Of a stretch of DNA of 64,000 nucleotides, positions 1 to 11,370 are shown in pieces. The DNA is taken from assembly GCA_016808115.1 (NCBI GenBank), contig JAEQBH010006388.1:124001-188000 (forward strand). Direction: 5' to 3'. The notes under the pieces were generated by a model. It did no database searches and was not told the origin of the DNA. It saw only the letters and a list, made by a program, of their open reading frames with translations. The position numbers were made by a program, and so were the translations under genes. Each line of letters begins with the position of its first letter. Positions within the stretch are counted from its first letter, which is position 1. Origin of the DNA: Tetrastigma voinierianum (Eukaryota > Streptophyta > Magnoliopsida > Vitales > Vitaceae).

Positions 1-660
1 ATGGTCTAGCGCGGGGTTAAGACACTGCCATGCATCTGATCTTCTCTTGTTCATTCTTTGCGAAGAAGAACTAGGCGAATCAACTCTACGAAAACTTCTT
101 TTAGGTACTATGGGATGAGGGGCTCCTGCTCCCGATCTATAAAACTCTTCAACTTTGCTTTGCATCTTTATAGCTTTTTTAGGAAAATCTCTCTGTAAAT
201 TCTCTCTTGATCTTCGCCCGTACTTGACACCCTGCAGGTGTGTGTGCTCTACGATGCCTTCCACCAGTCCTTGGCCTTGTTGCGATCTTTAAGTAGGAAA
301 CAGAAATAGAACCCTACATTCTCTGTACACACCCTATCATGCGAAAAATCTCTTCGTTTGCCTCTATCCAAGATACTTGCTCTCTACGGGTCTCGCTACC
401 ATCATGCGGCCGCGCTGGTACGGGCGCTGGTCGATATCGGACTCGCGGCTGGCGAAGAGCTGGCGCTAGCATCGTGCCATACGTTCCATGCCTGGGACGG
501 TCCCTAGGGTAGGCTCACGGTCTTCTTGGCGGCGTGATGGGCGTGGGTGTGCGAGAAATCTGCGGCACGTTGACGGGACTCGTCAGCTTGCTCTCTGTAT
601 GTCCCGGTGTGGGTGCCTCTGCGGCTGCCTATCGCGTCCTCGGACGACCTCGACGCTGCA
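1..660 (-). pseudogene. gag N-terminal part of a chromovirus-like Ty3/gypsy element (partial, broken)
   Basis: Reading the minus strand leftward from about 660 gives a basic start, MQRRGRPRTR, then an Ala/Pro/Thr-rich stretch. Further on, near 141-212, are KREFTERF and KSYKDAKQ, which resemble the conserved core of plant Retrotrans_gag domains. It lies directly downstream of an initiator-Met PBS on the same strand, the expected position of gag. Chromoviruses usually have this PBS type and an Arg-rich gag start. The frame is broken by stops and small shifts and the rest of the element lies outside the window. The gag call is inference from position and weak motif similarity; Tekay-like membership is a guess. 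Confidence 0.4.
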
Positions 661-978
661 TAGCTAAATGTGTACTAGTACACTATATAGACAACAAATC
701 AAAATTTCAAGTTCAGCCACTAACTCAATATAATCTGGCATGATAATTCCATGCAATATTTAACACATAATTTAATGCATATTCATAATATGCTGAATTC
801 AAGAATACTATAACTTATGCTTTAGCTTAGCCGTCCAATGAAAACATAACTCTTGAAATTTGAAGAATGATGTGTACACGAGGAATAACTATGCCTTAAA
901 GCATAACTAGCACACAATTTGTGCGAAATAGTTCCAAACTTTTCTCTTAAAACTTTCTTTCAACTGAGCTGAGAGCAC

Positions 979-991
979 GCTCTGATACCAA
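979..991 (-). other. Primer binding site, initiator-Met tRNA type
   Basis: The plus strand reads GCTCTGATACCAA, the exact complement of TTGGTATCAGAGC, the PBS matching the 3' end of plant initiator-Met tRNA. It therefore marks a minus-strand LTR element, with its 5' LTR at higher coordinates and its internal region below 979. The copia PBS at 10577 has the same 13 bases on the opposite strand. Confidence 0.8.
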
Positions 992-3499
992 CTTGACGGA
1001 ATGCTTCCGGACCTTATCTGGCGCTCTTGTGCAGAGGATCTACTTGGGCACTTCAACGGACTCCTCGAAGCAGGCCTAGGTCGGGTCGAGAAATCAGAAA
1101 CCTAACTCTATAACCGGTTTACTCATTTAAACTCATAAGAATTAAATTTTCTTTTAATTAGTTGGGAGTGATAAAATTATCCGCAACTTTTGTTTCAAAT
1201 ATTTTTATAAAATTTTTCGAAACGACATAACATTTGCATTTTGATAAACCAAAATTTACACATCGAATTTACACTTCTACTAAAACCTCAATTCCTCAAA
1301 CTTCTTTATTTAAACTTGCAATAATCATTATCATATTCCCACCAACTTGTGCCACATCAACACTCAATTCTCCAATTTATAAATGCAAACTTACAAACTT
1401 AAGTAGAATATATCTAGATGCATCATATATATGAAATGCATGGATATTTACAAATATACAATTTCAAAATCTAAATATGTGTTGTTCAATTACATATCCA
1501 TCTCATACAAAAACACACAATGGAATATAATAGTACAAATGAACAAACAAGTTAGTGCGCACCGAAAATATATATCACATACACTAACACACAATTTATC
1601 ATTTGTTTTATGGTTTCTTTAAAACCCCTATGTATATCCTTTAATTATTTTAACCATCACGGGCGCATTTAAAAACTAACGCCAACGTGAAGCTACTAAG
1701 TCATCTCAACCACTACAAGTACGAATTTATCGCACTTAGGCTAAAGCTTATCACCGGCTAAACTACACACGGAATATACCGATCACAATTGTAGCGCTAA
1801 AACTCGGGCAACCACGAAGCTTTAATTTACGTGACGCCACATAGTGCCATAACCATACAAATAGGCAACTATGTGCGGAATTGTCTCGCATCGCAACGTA
1901 GCCAGTACTATGAACTGAGCAACTGGCTGACCTGAATTTTTCGCATCGCCATCGTGCAGTGCTAACTTTTCTTTATCAGGAGCGACTATGGACGGAATTT
2001 ATCGCATTCGCCAAGATAATGCTAAATCTCAATATATCTTAAGGAATATACATGGGTTTTTAAACTACATTTTACTTAGTGTCAAAAGTTATCAAATCTA
2101 ACTCGCTTTTGAAACTTCTAAAATCCTCTTTTTCAAATATTTTCTTTAGATTACTTTAACTACCATATTCATTACCAACATCAACCATTTACATAGAAAC
2201 TGAAAGATCTTAAGCGGCGAACCACTTACCTTGAAGCCTGGCCACTGGCCAAGAGTCTCACAAGGCTCGACGCCGCCTCCCATGCCCGTCACCACACAAT
2301 ATTCCACATCAGACAAAAATTTCACTCCTCAACTATAAGGTCAAGAATCTCAATTAAGACCATTTTCTCTATATATCCTCCTTACTCAACCGAGACTCTA
2401 TGCATCCCCGATTTGCGTAAAAGTTTTAGTTTTGACCCTTAGGGATCACCTCCACTGGGTCCGCTTGATTTCTGAAGGCTTGGAACGAAAATTCATATTT
2501 TTACTCAAAACCAGATAGCCCATACTGTAGTTGTGCAGCATCGCTTGCTTCTGGTCTCCTTTTTCCTTTCGTTTCTTCCTACTCGCTCAATTTATATCAC
2601 CTTCTAGTCGCACCAAACTCGACACCAAAGTCCTGTAACGGGGTCCACAATCGATGACTCCCAACCACTATGGGCTTAGGGCATCAAGCCAAAAGGATCA
2701 CTGACCACAAACTCTTCAAAGTTTTCACCCCTGACCAATGATTCTGAATTAAGCACCTACAATACGCTAAACTTACCCATCCACCAAGTGTGGAATCCAA
2801 CACTAAGTCGATGACTCTGAACCAATTACTAGCTTCAGGGCAACGGGTTTTAAAGGCTTTCGCCTATATACCCCCTGCGACCGTGTTCGGCTCAAGGCAA
2901 AGCTCACTAATTTTTATTTATTTATTTAATTTTTTTTTCTTTGCTTTTTCTTTTCCTTGGAAGACAACATTGGTCTTCAAATGTGGTAATACAAACCCAT
3001 TATGGATCGCCAAACGCAGATCTAAGGCCAAGCTTGCAAAGTGAAGCGAGTATATACTCATACTGTCAGCCATTATCTCCGCTGCAAAGGTAAAAGCAAA
3101 TTAGCTCAAAATGGGAAATGTTCAAGGCTGATAATGCTTAACCAACACCAAAATTAGCCAAACATGACTGTTCTCTAGCATTAAGGTAAACATAAGGTTT
3201 CAGCTTCTTTTCAATTAAAGGCAATTCTAATTAAATTACTAAAGTAACCAATTGTTCTCTCAATTGAAGACAAAAACGGTTGCACAAAATGGGGGACACA
3301 AAAAGGATTTTGCAAAAGTGAAGTAAACTATATATATGTTACAACAGATAAGTGATATAGCCAAAAATGGCTAGTACATGCACAACAAAAGTTAAACATA
3401 CAAAAATATCACCGCTTGATTATGGCAATACATGAATCTTAAAACAAATTAGTAGGCGCTGATAAGCGTAACTATACAAAAACATAAAGAAACCAAACA

Positions 3500-5430
3500 A
3501 ATTTCATCGCCGTGGTATGGTTCCGGTAGCAGGTTCGCCGCCGCCGCCAACACATCTAAACACCGCCGCGCGTACTCTATCCCTTTGGAACGTATTGACG
3601 CAGTTCCAGTGAGTCATGATCCGGCCGGAGCATGGAGCGACAGCTCCTAGAGTGGCTCTCGCCGATCCAACCTTCATCCCTGCGGCCGCCTTCGGGTAGT
3701 CGCAATGAACATATAGCATCCATCACACTGCCATTCCCTCGAGCCGCATAAACGCATTCCCCAGCCGAATGCCGGATGTAAATGATGCGGGCCGAGTATC
3801 GTGCCAGTGGTCGCGCTGAAGTAGGTAGAGTAGGAGATGAGGAGAACGATCGGCATCGGACTCCTCTCCATCTCGTGCTCGTATACTCCATCACCGCGGA
3901 GAATGCTTTGCCTTCGGAACCTAACCTCCTCCCGGTTCGTCGTCGAGGATAAAGATATGGCATCACCATCGCCGCCTTCCATCGACAGACCTCGAGGGCA
4001 CCTAACCCTCATCTCTATCCCAATTCCTCCGAAACCCAAGTGCTCGAGGACCCAGCATAATAGTCTCAGACGCCAGCTGGAAGACTCGCCGAGCCAGCCC
4101 TTACGATGGACCTTATCCTCAGTGTAATGTGGAGGTCATCACCGAGGGACTAAACCAAGATCCTCCGAGACCCTGGTGAAAGAGCCCCGCGATACCCCTA
4201 CGCCGCATAATGCTGCGTGCCAGAAAGGCCGGTCCCGAACAGATCGACTGTAGAGCATCTCGAGGCGCAGAGCCGCTCCCGAGCACCGTCCACTGGTGGT
4301 GTTCAAGAATGCGGACCATCTCCCGTCGAGGTGGGTGAGGACTTCACCTTGATAACCTCAATTGGCCTCGCAGTGACGCAGTTCAACGCTGCCGGGATAT
4401 GTCCGCTGCTCTAAGCACTCCCGGGCGATCGTCGATAGTGAACCGGAGCTCGAGCGGACTAGGCGCTCCCCGGGAGGTCATCGAATGGTAGAACTGTAGA
4501 ACCACCCGGGGGTAATAATACTGCCTCGGCCTCATGAATGGTAGCAGGGAGTAGTGCTTGATCGGGCCGCATCGGCAGTCCCGACCGCAGGGTCACCAAC
4601 AACGCCGAGACATCATAGTACCGACTCGATGAAACTCTACTGTGGAGCAAGACATTCCCCGATGGGGTTCCCCGACGACAACGGCCTCCCGATCCCGGAG
4701 GCTAGCGATAAATGGGCGATGATGTCGCCCCGGCCGGGCCGATGGCTAGTGACGCTTGAGGTCCGGGCGAGGATGACTCACCGGGCCGGAAGTATCGGGT
4801 CTCCGAGGGCCAGTTCCTCCTAGATCTCCGCCGAGGCACAGTGTGATCAGGCCGAGGTCCCATCCGCTGCCTCGATCTCTAAACCCCCGAGGCTCCTCGT
4901 GACTCCGCCTCGACCGGAGCCGGTACTGGTCCGGAACCCGAGCCGAACCCGGGCCCGGCCCCGCCGGTACCGAACCCGACCCGAGGTCGGCGCGGTTCCA
5001 CCCTCTCAGCGAACCATAACTATAGTCTGAAAAAGGCACTGAGGTAGGGCTCCGCTGATGAGAATGAAACCAGGGCACTGCAAGGCTGATCTGCGGGCTC
5101 ACCGTCGACCGACTAAGTCACTCAGTGAGGACACAGACAACCAAGGCTCACCGACACCGGGCGGTATGGTTCCCGGTGGCGCAGAGACTGCACGGCCGGC
5201 TGCAGGTACCGGTGCCGAAGTCACAGTGACGGCGGCTAGGGGTGCGAACAGGTGCGGCGGTGCAGCTCGTGGCTCCTGGCCGGGCCGGCAGTGGCTCCTC
5301 CCCGCAGGCCTCCCACACGTGGAGGCACGCACAGTGGATCTGCCGGGCAAGGCGGGCTGGCGACCTGGGCGACACCGGTGGCTACTGCACCGGTGTGGCT
5401 GGGTGAGGCGTGCCAGCCGTGAAACCCCGG
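3500..5430. other. GC-rich block with no recognisable gene
   Basis: Base composition rises sharply against the AT-rich flanks, with runs of CCG, CGG and GGCCCG around 4900-5400. Several 60-130 codon open frames overlap on both strands, as expected by chance in GC-rich DNA, and none shows a familiar domain. The block lies downstream (minus strand) of the TATA-like site at 5543-5553, so it may be the transcribed leader of the long LTR. Confidence 0.5.
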
Positions 5431-5542
5431 GCTAGGGTCGTGGTTTCGCGCCGCAGAGCGGGATTTGCGTGGCTGGCAACCCACAGGCTCTTAGAAGGTC
5501 AGAGGGGGAGGAGATGGTGAATGAAAAGCCAACCCTTCCCCT

Positions 5543-5553
5543 CATTTTATAAG
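5543..5553 (-). promoter_or_regulatory. TATA-like element in the long LTR
   Basis: The minus strand reads CTTATAAAATG, followed downstream by a C/T-rich stretch. A near-palindrome (TTCGCTATTATAGCGAA) lies about 40 bases upstream on that strand. The composition changes from AT-rich to GC-rich here, fitting a promoter-to-leader switch. Confidence 0.35.
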
Positions 5554-5896
5554 CCATTAAAGGCAGTCGAAGGGTCCTTTTCCACTTAATTTCGCTATTA
5601 TAGCGAATTTGAGCCTTTTTCACCACCTACACTTCAAAATTTTCTCAGATAAAATATTAACATCTATTAGGAAATAACAATTATTATAATTAAAATTATT
5701 ATAATATATATCTAATAATTTAATACACGATACTATAATATAATTACCAAGCTAAAAATGGCAAGCTGCTAAATTAGGTAACATACTAAAAGTAGCTAAA
5801 ATTATAGAAATTGACTAAATTAAAATAAAAACCAAAATTTATTGAACTGCAATTCGGTTTTTGAGAACACCAAACCAGTTCAATATCACAAATTAC

Positions 5897-6560
5897 TCAT
5901 GGTGGGTCAAGGAGAAGGATCTCCTCAACCCCTGCAGTGGCCCGAGCTGATTCCCTGGTGTTAGATTTCCTATTGTTGACTTGGTTCTCACTGATTGAAT
6001 TTGAACTGAGCAATTGCCCTGCAGTGGTTACTGATGGCAATACCAAAACCTCTGCTTCAACTTGGCTGGCCATTTCTTGCAATTCCTGGACACTCAACTT
6101 CCCCAAGATCCCGACCAACCGAACCAAACTTCATCATCATTGATTTTCGCCACCACTTGTGCTTGTTGTTCAAATGGAATATTTTCAACTCCAATGTCAT
6201 GTTGCCAAATGTAAGTTGCATTATTCATTCTAAGCAGAATTGATGATTGCATTAGCAAAGAGCCGTAAATGGTCTTCCTGATGATTGGCACATGATTGTC
6301 TCATTTGGTACTGCCTCGGGCGTCGAGCACTACAAAATTACCGGGTAGTAGAATTTGTCTACCTTGACCAACAAATCCTCAACTATTCTTTAGAATCTTC
6401 ACCGAATGACGCCAATGATAGAGTGATTTTTTGGTAGGTTTAAGCTCTCCTAAACCTAATCGGCTTATACACCGAGTATGGCAAAGAGGGTTTACACCGG
6501 CTCCTAAATCTAGCAGCAGCTTATGTCTATGCAAGTCCCACCAATGTTAACCGAAATTAG
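5897..6560 (-). pseudogene. Athila-like aspartic protease region of element B-left (broken)
   Basis: Minus-strand translation in shifting frames gives VDKFYYPV near 6340-6370, a PNET..CQSSGRPF segment, then MQLTFGNMTLELKIFHL near 6150-6230. These are hallmarks of the retropepsin domain of Athila-type gypsy elements. Gag of the same element lies upstream (6.6-8.1 kb) and its LTR at 8.67-10.27 kb. RT should follow below 5.9 kb but is absent: the element stops where the long LTR begins, so it was probably interrupted there. Several stops and frameshifts rule out a functional product. Confidence 0.7.
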
Positions 6561-6599
6561 GGAGATCCCGATCCTGTATTCGACCGGGGTTCTTTTGCT

Positions 6600-8110
6600 T
6601 TCTATTTCAGGCACTAACTTGCTCAGTTAAAAATGCCTTCTTCTCAATGCCCAACCCCTTCGATTGCATAAAGATCCTTCAAAACTTTGCATAAAGTGTG
6701 GACTTATTCGATGATGTCCAAGGGTATGTTCACTTTCACCGCTTTAGGACTTCTGTGGATGCCCGTCATTGATGCCTCGCTTCTTAGTGCCCGTGGAAAT
6801 GGAGGTGGCATGCAAAGGCTTCATCGAGTCCTCTTCGTAAAAATATGTTCCGCCCACTGCCTCTCCTCCTTTCCGGTTTCCTCAATGTGCTCGGGCATCG
6901 GGTCGCTCAACCTCTTTCCACTCCTCGCAGTGATTATAGCCTCTCCTCATCCATTCCCCGAATTACCGGATGAACTTGGCCTCATAGACCTTCGATTTAG
7001 CAAATGTTCGGGAGGGAACCTTCCTCTCCCTGCACTTCCGTAATATTGTTGATTTTTTGTGATCGAATATCGCGGTGTTGTCTATTTTGATTAAGATCGC
7101 TCAAGCCCATCTATTTTCTTTGTTCAAGGTGCTCTACAGTATCAATCCTTTGTGCTAGTTGCACATTGATCCCTTTTTGCTCTTCCACAAAGTTGCCCAC
7201 CACCTTACTCAAATTCAATATGGCTTGTTCCACAGAGATGATACGGAGGCTGGCCAGGGTCGAGGAACCAAACCGTGGTTTGGCACTGGGGGTACATAAA
7301 GGGGATTGTTTCTTCCAGAGAGGTTAGGTGATTCCTCCAATTGAAATCAGGTAGGGTATTACCATGGGGCATCGCTGTGGGAGGGGCTTATATCGACCTA
7401 CCGCATTTGCATATTCGACATCAAATCCTTCACCTAAGGGCCATAGGATACCGCTCTTTCCTAAAGGGCAAGGGATTGAACGGGTGCATGGATCAAGCCA
7501 CAGATTTTCAAACACCGCCCGCACTTCCATGGAGTCGTTTGCCTCAACCCCTCCACCTTCCTAGCTAGGCTGAGATTTTGCTTACTTCATGTCCTCTCGA
7601 AAGTAAAAATCCCTCCCTGTGCTCGAGGGCCTCATTTTCCACTTCTCCTGCTCGCTCATCCCAACCCTTAGAAGTTTCAGCCACATAACTCAAGAAATCC
7701 ATGGCCTCATCCGGCTTTTGCTCGAAGTCCTCCACACATTTCTAGCGCTTGCTTCATGTATCGGAGACATACCATTGTAAAATGATTCACTAACATCCGC
7801 ATATCGAACTCCATGATGTGGACAAGTACTGATGGTCTCAATGAATCTCTCCCAACACCGATAAACTTTCATCACATAAATGAGTAGTGGTAGATCAGCC
7901 TCTTCAAACTATTGGTCTTTGTGGCACTGAAGAATTTCTTCAAAAATTCAACTTGAAGATCGACCCAATTTCTAATCATTCTCGGCCTAAGTGAGTTGAG
8001 CCATATTTTGGCCTTGTCCTTCGCTAAGGTCGCTGGAAATGCTTTTAATGAAAATCCATGTCGTAAGGATACCTTCCTGAAAGTAGTGCATACCCTCAAA
8101 CTCCTTATAG
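6600..8110 (-). pseudogene. Athila-like gag of element B-left (broken)
   Basis: The clearest part is 7872-8099, which reads AKDKAKIWLNSLRPR then DLQVEFLKKFF, the typical Retrotrans_gag core. Next, 7690-7875 contains CWERFIETISTCPHHGV and FYNGMSP, again standard for Athila gag. The remainder to about 6600 would be the C-terminal part of gag and the link to protease, but the frame is lost. It lies just downstream of a TGGCGCCG-type PBS and LTR on the same strand. Confidence 0.75.
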
Positions 8111-8645
8111 CGAATATGGATTTTCATTCCTCCATACCGTGAAAGGGGGAAGAGGGGGCACTAACAATGGCCTCACCGCTACATCTTCGCATAGGTGAAA
8201 ACAAAAGATGGCACTCGACTCTGTGAGGGTGGATGTGGTCCCACGATCCGTAAGCCGCCAGGTTTAATTGGAGTACCGGGCCGACTCTTGCTGTTCCTCG
8301 CAGGGCTCCATGTTTTCACCGTACACCGACTTCACAACCTTGTTCAATTGGTGTACCGATTCTCAGAAGCTCCACCGAAGTGTCTCGTCCCACCTAAGTG
8401 CATAAACACCTGCTATACAATTCTTAGACACAACAAAGAACACTAGCAAATTTGCCAAAAAGAATTAGCTAAAAATAAAACCGATCAGATGCAAAACAAA
8501 GGCAAGGCAAGAATCGCAAAGTAATGAAAACTTGCAAGAGCAAGAATCGGGAATTCAAAGGGTTAAAAGGTCACCTTCACTCTTCAGGATGCTGATCACA
8601 AGCAACACTTCCAACTTATCAAATGAGTTTGGCACCATCCTACAG

Positions 8646-8655
8646 AACGGCGCCA
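8646..8655 (-). other. Athila-type PBS of element B-left
   Basis: On the minus strand the sequence reads ATGGCGCCGT, close to the TGGCGCCGTTGCC primer site of Athila/Tat elements. It separates the LTR (higher coordinates) from gag (lower coordinates). Confidence 0.65.
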
Positions 8656-8664
8656 TTTGATCTG

Positions 8665-10270
8665 CAAGACTTGTAGGGTGAGCGGAATCAACAAATTTGC
8701 TCTCCTAGCTTCCTATCACGTAGTCAAGCTTTCACTGCAAGATAGCGGGTTCAGTATTCCAACACCTGGACGGGTTTTCATCCTATGAATGACTCGCGAC
8801 TGCAGTTGAAAATGGTGAGGCTTTTTAATTTGATTTTGAATTTTGTTTCCACAAAACAAAGTGGAAGATGTTTGGATGTCATTAATTGTAAAACCGGAAG
8901 TGAAGTGAAAAGGTAACTGGTATTGAGTTATTAGCTCGATAATACGGGCAAACAAGTGTCCCTGTTATATCCTCGCATTATGGCAAGCAAACTCCATAGT
9001 CCAAGCCATAACCTGATCTTTGTTTAACCATAAACCTAACCCTAAAAAAACCACTCTTTATTTGAGTCAACACGCAATACATCCATACCTTTTTTAGTTC
9101 AAAACCCTAGCACTCAACCTCATTTCAAAGGGCTCAGAAGACCATCTAAAGAATACCAGCGGTATCTAACAATAAGTATGCACTATACCCTAAAGTATGG
9201 TAAGTATTGGCCAAAGTAATGACATTAAATGATATTCAACCGCTTGGAAGATATATTATAAATATTTTAGCATTCAAAACATGAGGACAACTCGTAACTC
9301 CGCAAAACTGCTAAAGAACCTCTCTTCAGCCAGTAAGGCTTAGCCAAGCATCTCTTGAGTCATTATCCCCAAGAGGAATGTTTGGCAATTTATAAATAAA
9401 AAAGAAAGAGGGAGAGAGAAGAGAGAAAAGCAAACCCTAAATTGAAAGTCACGGAGATATTTACATAAAATGAAAAGTCGCAACGATTGCTTAGAGTTAC
9501 AAATGATGTAAATATATAGCCACCCAATGTGTGAAACTACAAGAAAACCTATGAAAATATTTATTAATACAAGGGACAAGGAGGTAATACAGCACCAAAC
9601 TAGGTCGTTTGGGCATTAATTACACAAAATTAATAGGCAAAGGAATCTCGCTGCGTGTGAAAAATTTCGCTGTAGGTAGCCAGTACTGCACTTAGGGAAA
9701 TTTCGCTACCTAGCTTAAATTAGTACGTAGATAGAGAAAATGAGAATTTTCGCTTTATGCACAAGAATTTCATAGTTAATGTAAATTTCGCTAGCCTAAA
9801 TGGTGGCCTTCTGAGAGATACGAAATGAAGAATTTCGCTAGCACATGATCGCTTATATAGCTTAAATTCGCTAGCCTATTTAAATTTTCACCTCGCTAGG
9901 ATCGCGAAATCTTTGCTATGGTTTAAATTGCGAATCCCACGTAAATTTTCGCAATCATAGCGAAATTCGGAATTGCCGTTTCACTTTTCATCAGAATTCC
10001 TTACGCATCCTCCATCTTCACTTTGCCTTCATTTCATCATTGAATTTTGATATGTTGATGGCTAGAAATAGTTTCAATCTTCATGGTTCAACACATCTCG
10101 ATATCAAATTCGACTTTAATGGACGAGGTAAATAACCACAAATAACCTCGAAATGGCATAAGTGATACTAAGTAGACCTGAACACCTCAATTGGCTTAAT
10201 TGATATTGCATGAAGAGCACCAAACCCATTCACAGGCTCAAAGCAGCACTTTGGGCACTAATCACTAGCA
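8665..10270 (-). repeat. LTR of type B, 5' LTR of element B-left
   Basis: This stretch is a direct repeat of 34925-36538. Both copies share in order the AGTCAAGCT..GCAAAGATAGCG area, the CATAACCTGATCT area, GAGTCAACAC, a minus-strand TATA-like site (GGCTATATA, near 9510 and 35830), an array of AATTTCGCT-like words, and the end TTTGGGCA.TAATCACT. Distances from the first shared block to the end agree (about 1.56 kb each). The right end, CACTAGCA, is altered relative to the intact CACTCATCA at 36538. It abuts the truncated copia LTR, so B-left inserted into, or recombined within, that LTR. Confidence 0.8.
9640..9970 (-). repeat. Array of AATTTCGCT-like words in the U3 of LTR B
   Basis: The word (A)AATTTCGCT(A), often next to TAGCTTAAAT, occurs about eight times within 330 bases. 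The same kind of array lies in the other B LTR at about 35950-36190. It is upstream of the TATA-like site when read on the minus strand, the place for enhancer repeats. Confidence 0.6.
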
Positions 10271-10575
10271 CATCCATCCCATCCATTAGTTGTTCATGTG
10301 GATACCTTTAGAGGGCGTTTGCACAATGCATTGTCTTGCTCTGCCGGATCAAGCCTAAGGAGTTCTGCTTGTGTTTCAAATAGTGTGTGTGAATAAAGTA
10401 ACTCAATATTTGAAAAGGATTAGCCTTACAAGAGGTAAGATATGTACTTCTTGATTCATTATTTAGTTTCTACTGATTTCCTTTGATTCATTGTTTAGTT
10501 TCATCAAACCATTGATCCCGATGCGCCTAACATTAAATTCTTATTTCAGCCGCATTTTCTTCACTGGATTCCAAC
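10271..10575 (+). repeat. 3' remnant of the 5' LTR of the split copia element
   Basis: About 300 bases between the end of LTR B and the copia PBS must be the tail of the copia 5' LTR. Its start has been lost to the B insertion. The copia 3' LTR (37636-38395) is truncated at its other end, so the two remnants do not visibly overlap and cannot confirm each other. The end TTCCA lies immediately before the PBS. Confidence 0.6.
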
Positions 10576-10576
10576 G

Positions 10577-10589
10577 TTGGTATCAGAGC
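10577..10589 (+). other. Copia primer binding site (initiator-Met tRNA)
   Basis: TTGGTATCAGAGC is an exact initiator-Met tRNA PBS. It fixes the orientation of the copia element as plus and the start of its internal region. Confidence 0.9.
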
Positions 10590-10844
10590 TACTTACTGGT
10601 GGAATGATTTTATATGTGATATAACGTGATCTATTTATGATTGCTTTTGCCATATGTGATATGCCATGATCCATTAGTTCATCCATTTTATTAGCAATAT
10701 AATCTAAGTCATGTTTTTTTTTTCTACAAGAGTCTGTAACATCATATCAGAATTTGAAAAATAATTCGGTTTAGAAAAGCTCTCTAACAACGCCCCACGA
10801 GGCTGAAAGCGGATGCTATAGTAAAGTATTTGAAATACCCATGG

Positions 10845-11331
10845 ATGTAACCTGTCTTATGCTTACAACCATGAACTCTGAGCTTCATAAGCAATTTGAG
10901 GAAATTGAGGCATTTGATATGATGTTGCATCTCAAGGGAATATTCCAATAGAAAACAAGTCAAGAAAGGTTTACAACCACCAAAGCATTGAATGCATGCA
11001 AGATGACTCCTGGCACTCCAGTAAGTGCACATGTGCTAAAGATGAAGGGTCTCATCGATCAGCTTGATAAGCTTGGTGCTCTTAGTAGTCATGAGTTGGC
11101 TACTGATCTGATTCTAGGTTCATTACTTGAATCTTATGATCAATTTGTTATGAACTACAATATGCACCATATGGAGAAATCTATTGCTAAGTTACATGGA
11201 ATGTTAAAGAATGTTGAGACAAACATTCAAAAGACAAATCCAAGAAGTTTATGGTTCAGAAGGGAAGGCATGAAAAGAAAAGGAAAGAGCAAAGTACAAG
11301 GGCAAAGAAAGGCAAGGACGTCTGGGGTTTA
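10845..11331 (+). pseudogene. Copia gag (UBN2-type), broken
   Basis: The longest open part starts at 10988 and reads KALNACKMTPGTPVSAHVLK, then IDQLDKLG, LATDLILGSLLESYDQFV and LNMLK-like IAKLHGMLKNVE. This is the UBN2 domain of plant Ty1/copia gag. Upstream, from about 10845, SELHKQFEEIEAFDMMLHLK belongs to the same domain but is cut off by an in-frame TAG near 10960. The zinc knuckle that should follow near 11380 is reduced to a HWKRNCK-like trace. It cannot make a full gag. Confidence 0.85.
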
Positions 11332-11370
11332 AGGCCAAGAATGTGTCGCCAATGAGGGAGGCTTGGCGTA

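Larger units (their letters stand above)
994..5885 (-). repeat. Probable long 5' LTR of the minus-strand iMet-PBS element (upper boundary uncertain)
   Basis: The LTR side of the PBS at 979-991 starts at about 994. No second copy is in the window, so its length cannot be proved. I place the far end near 5885 because recognisable Athila protease sequence of the neighbouring element stops at about 5.9 kb. A minus-strand TATA-like site lies at 5543-5553, and an AT-rich stretch (5640-5880) could be U3. Between 1700 and 2000 the word GAATTT(A)TCGCA recurs about four times. Another TATA-like site (near 2375) allows a shorter LTR ending around 2.6 kb. A 4.9-kb LTR would suit some chromoviruses. No convincing coding frame was found here. 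Confidence 0.4.

Noticed and set aside
3504..5484. Several overlapping 60-130 codon frames in GC-rich DNA
   Set aside because: They overlap on both strands, have low-complexity Arg/Gly/Pro composition and no domain. Chance open frames in GC-rich sequence explain them.
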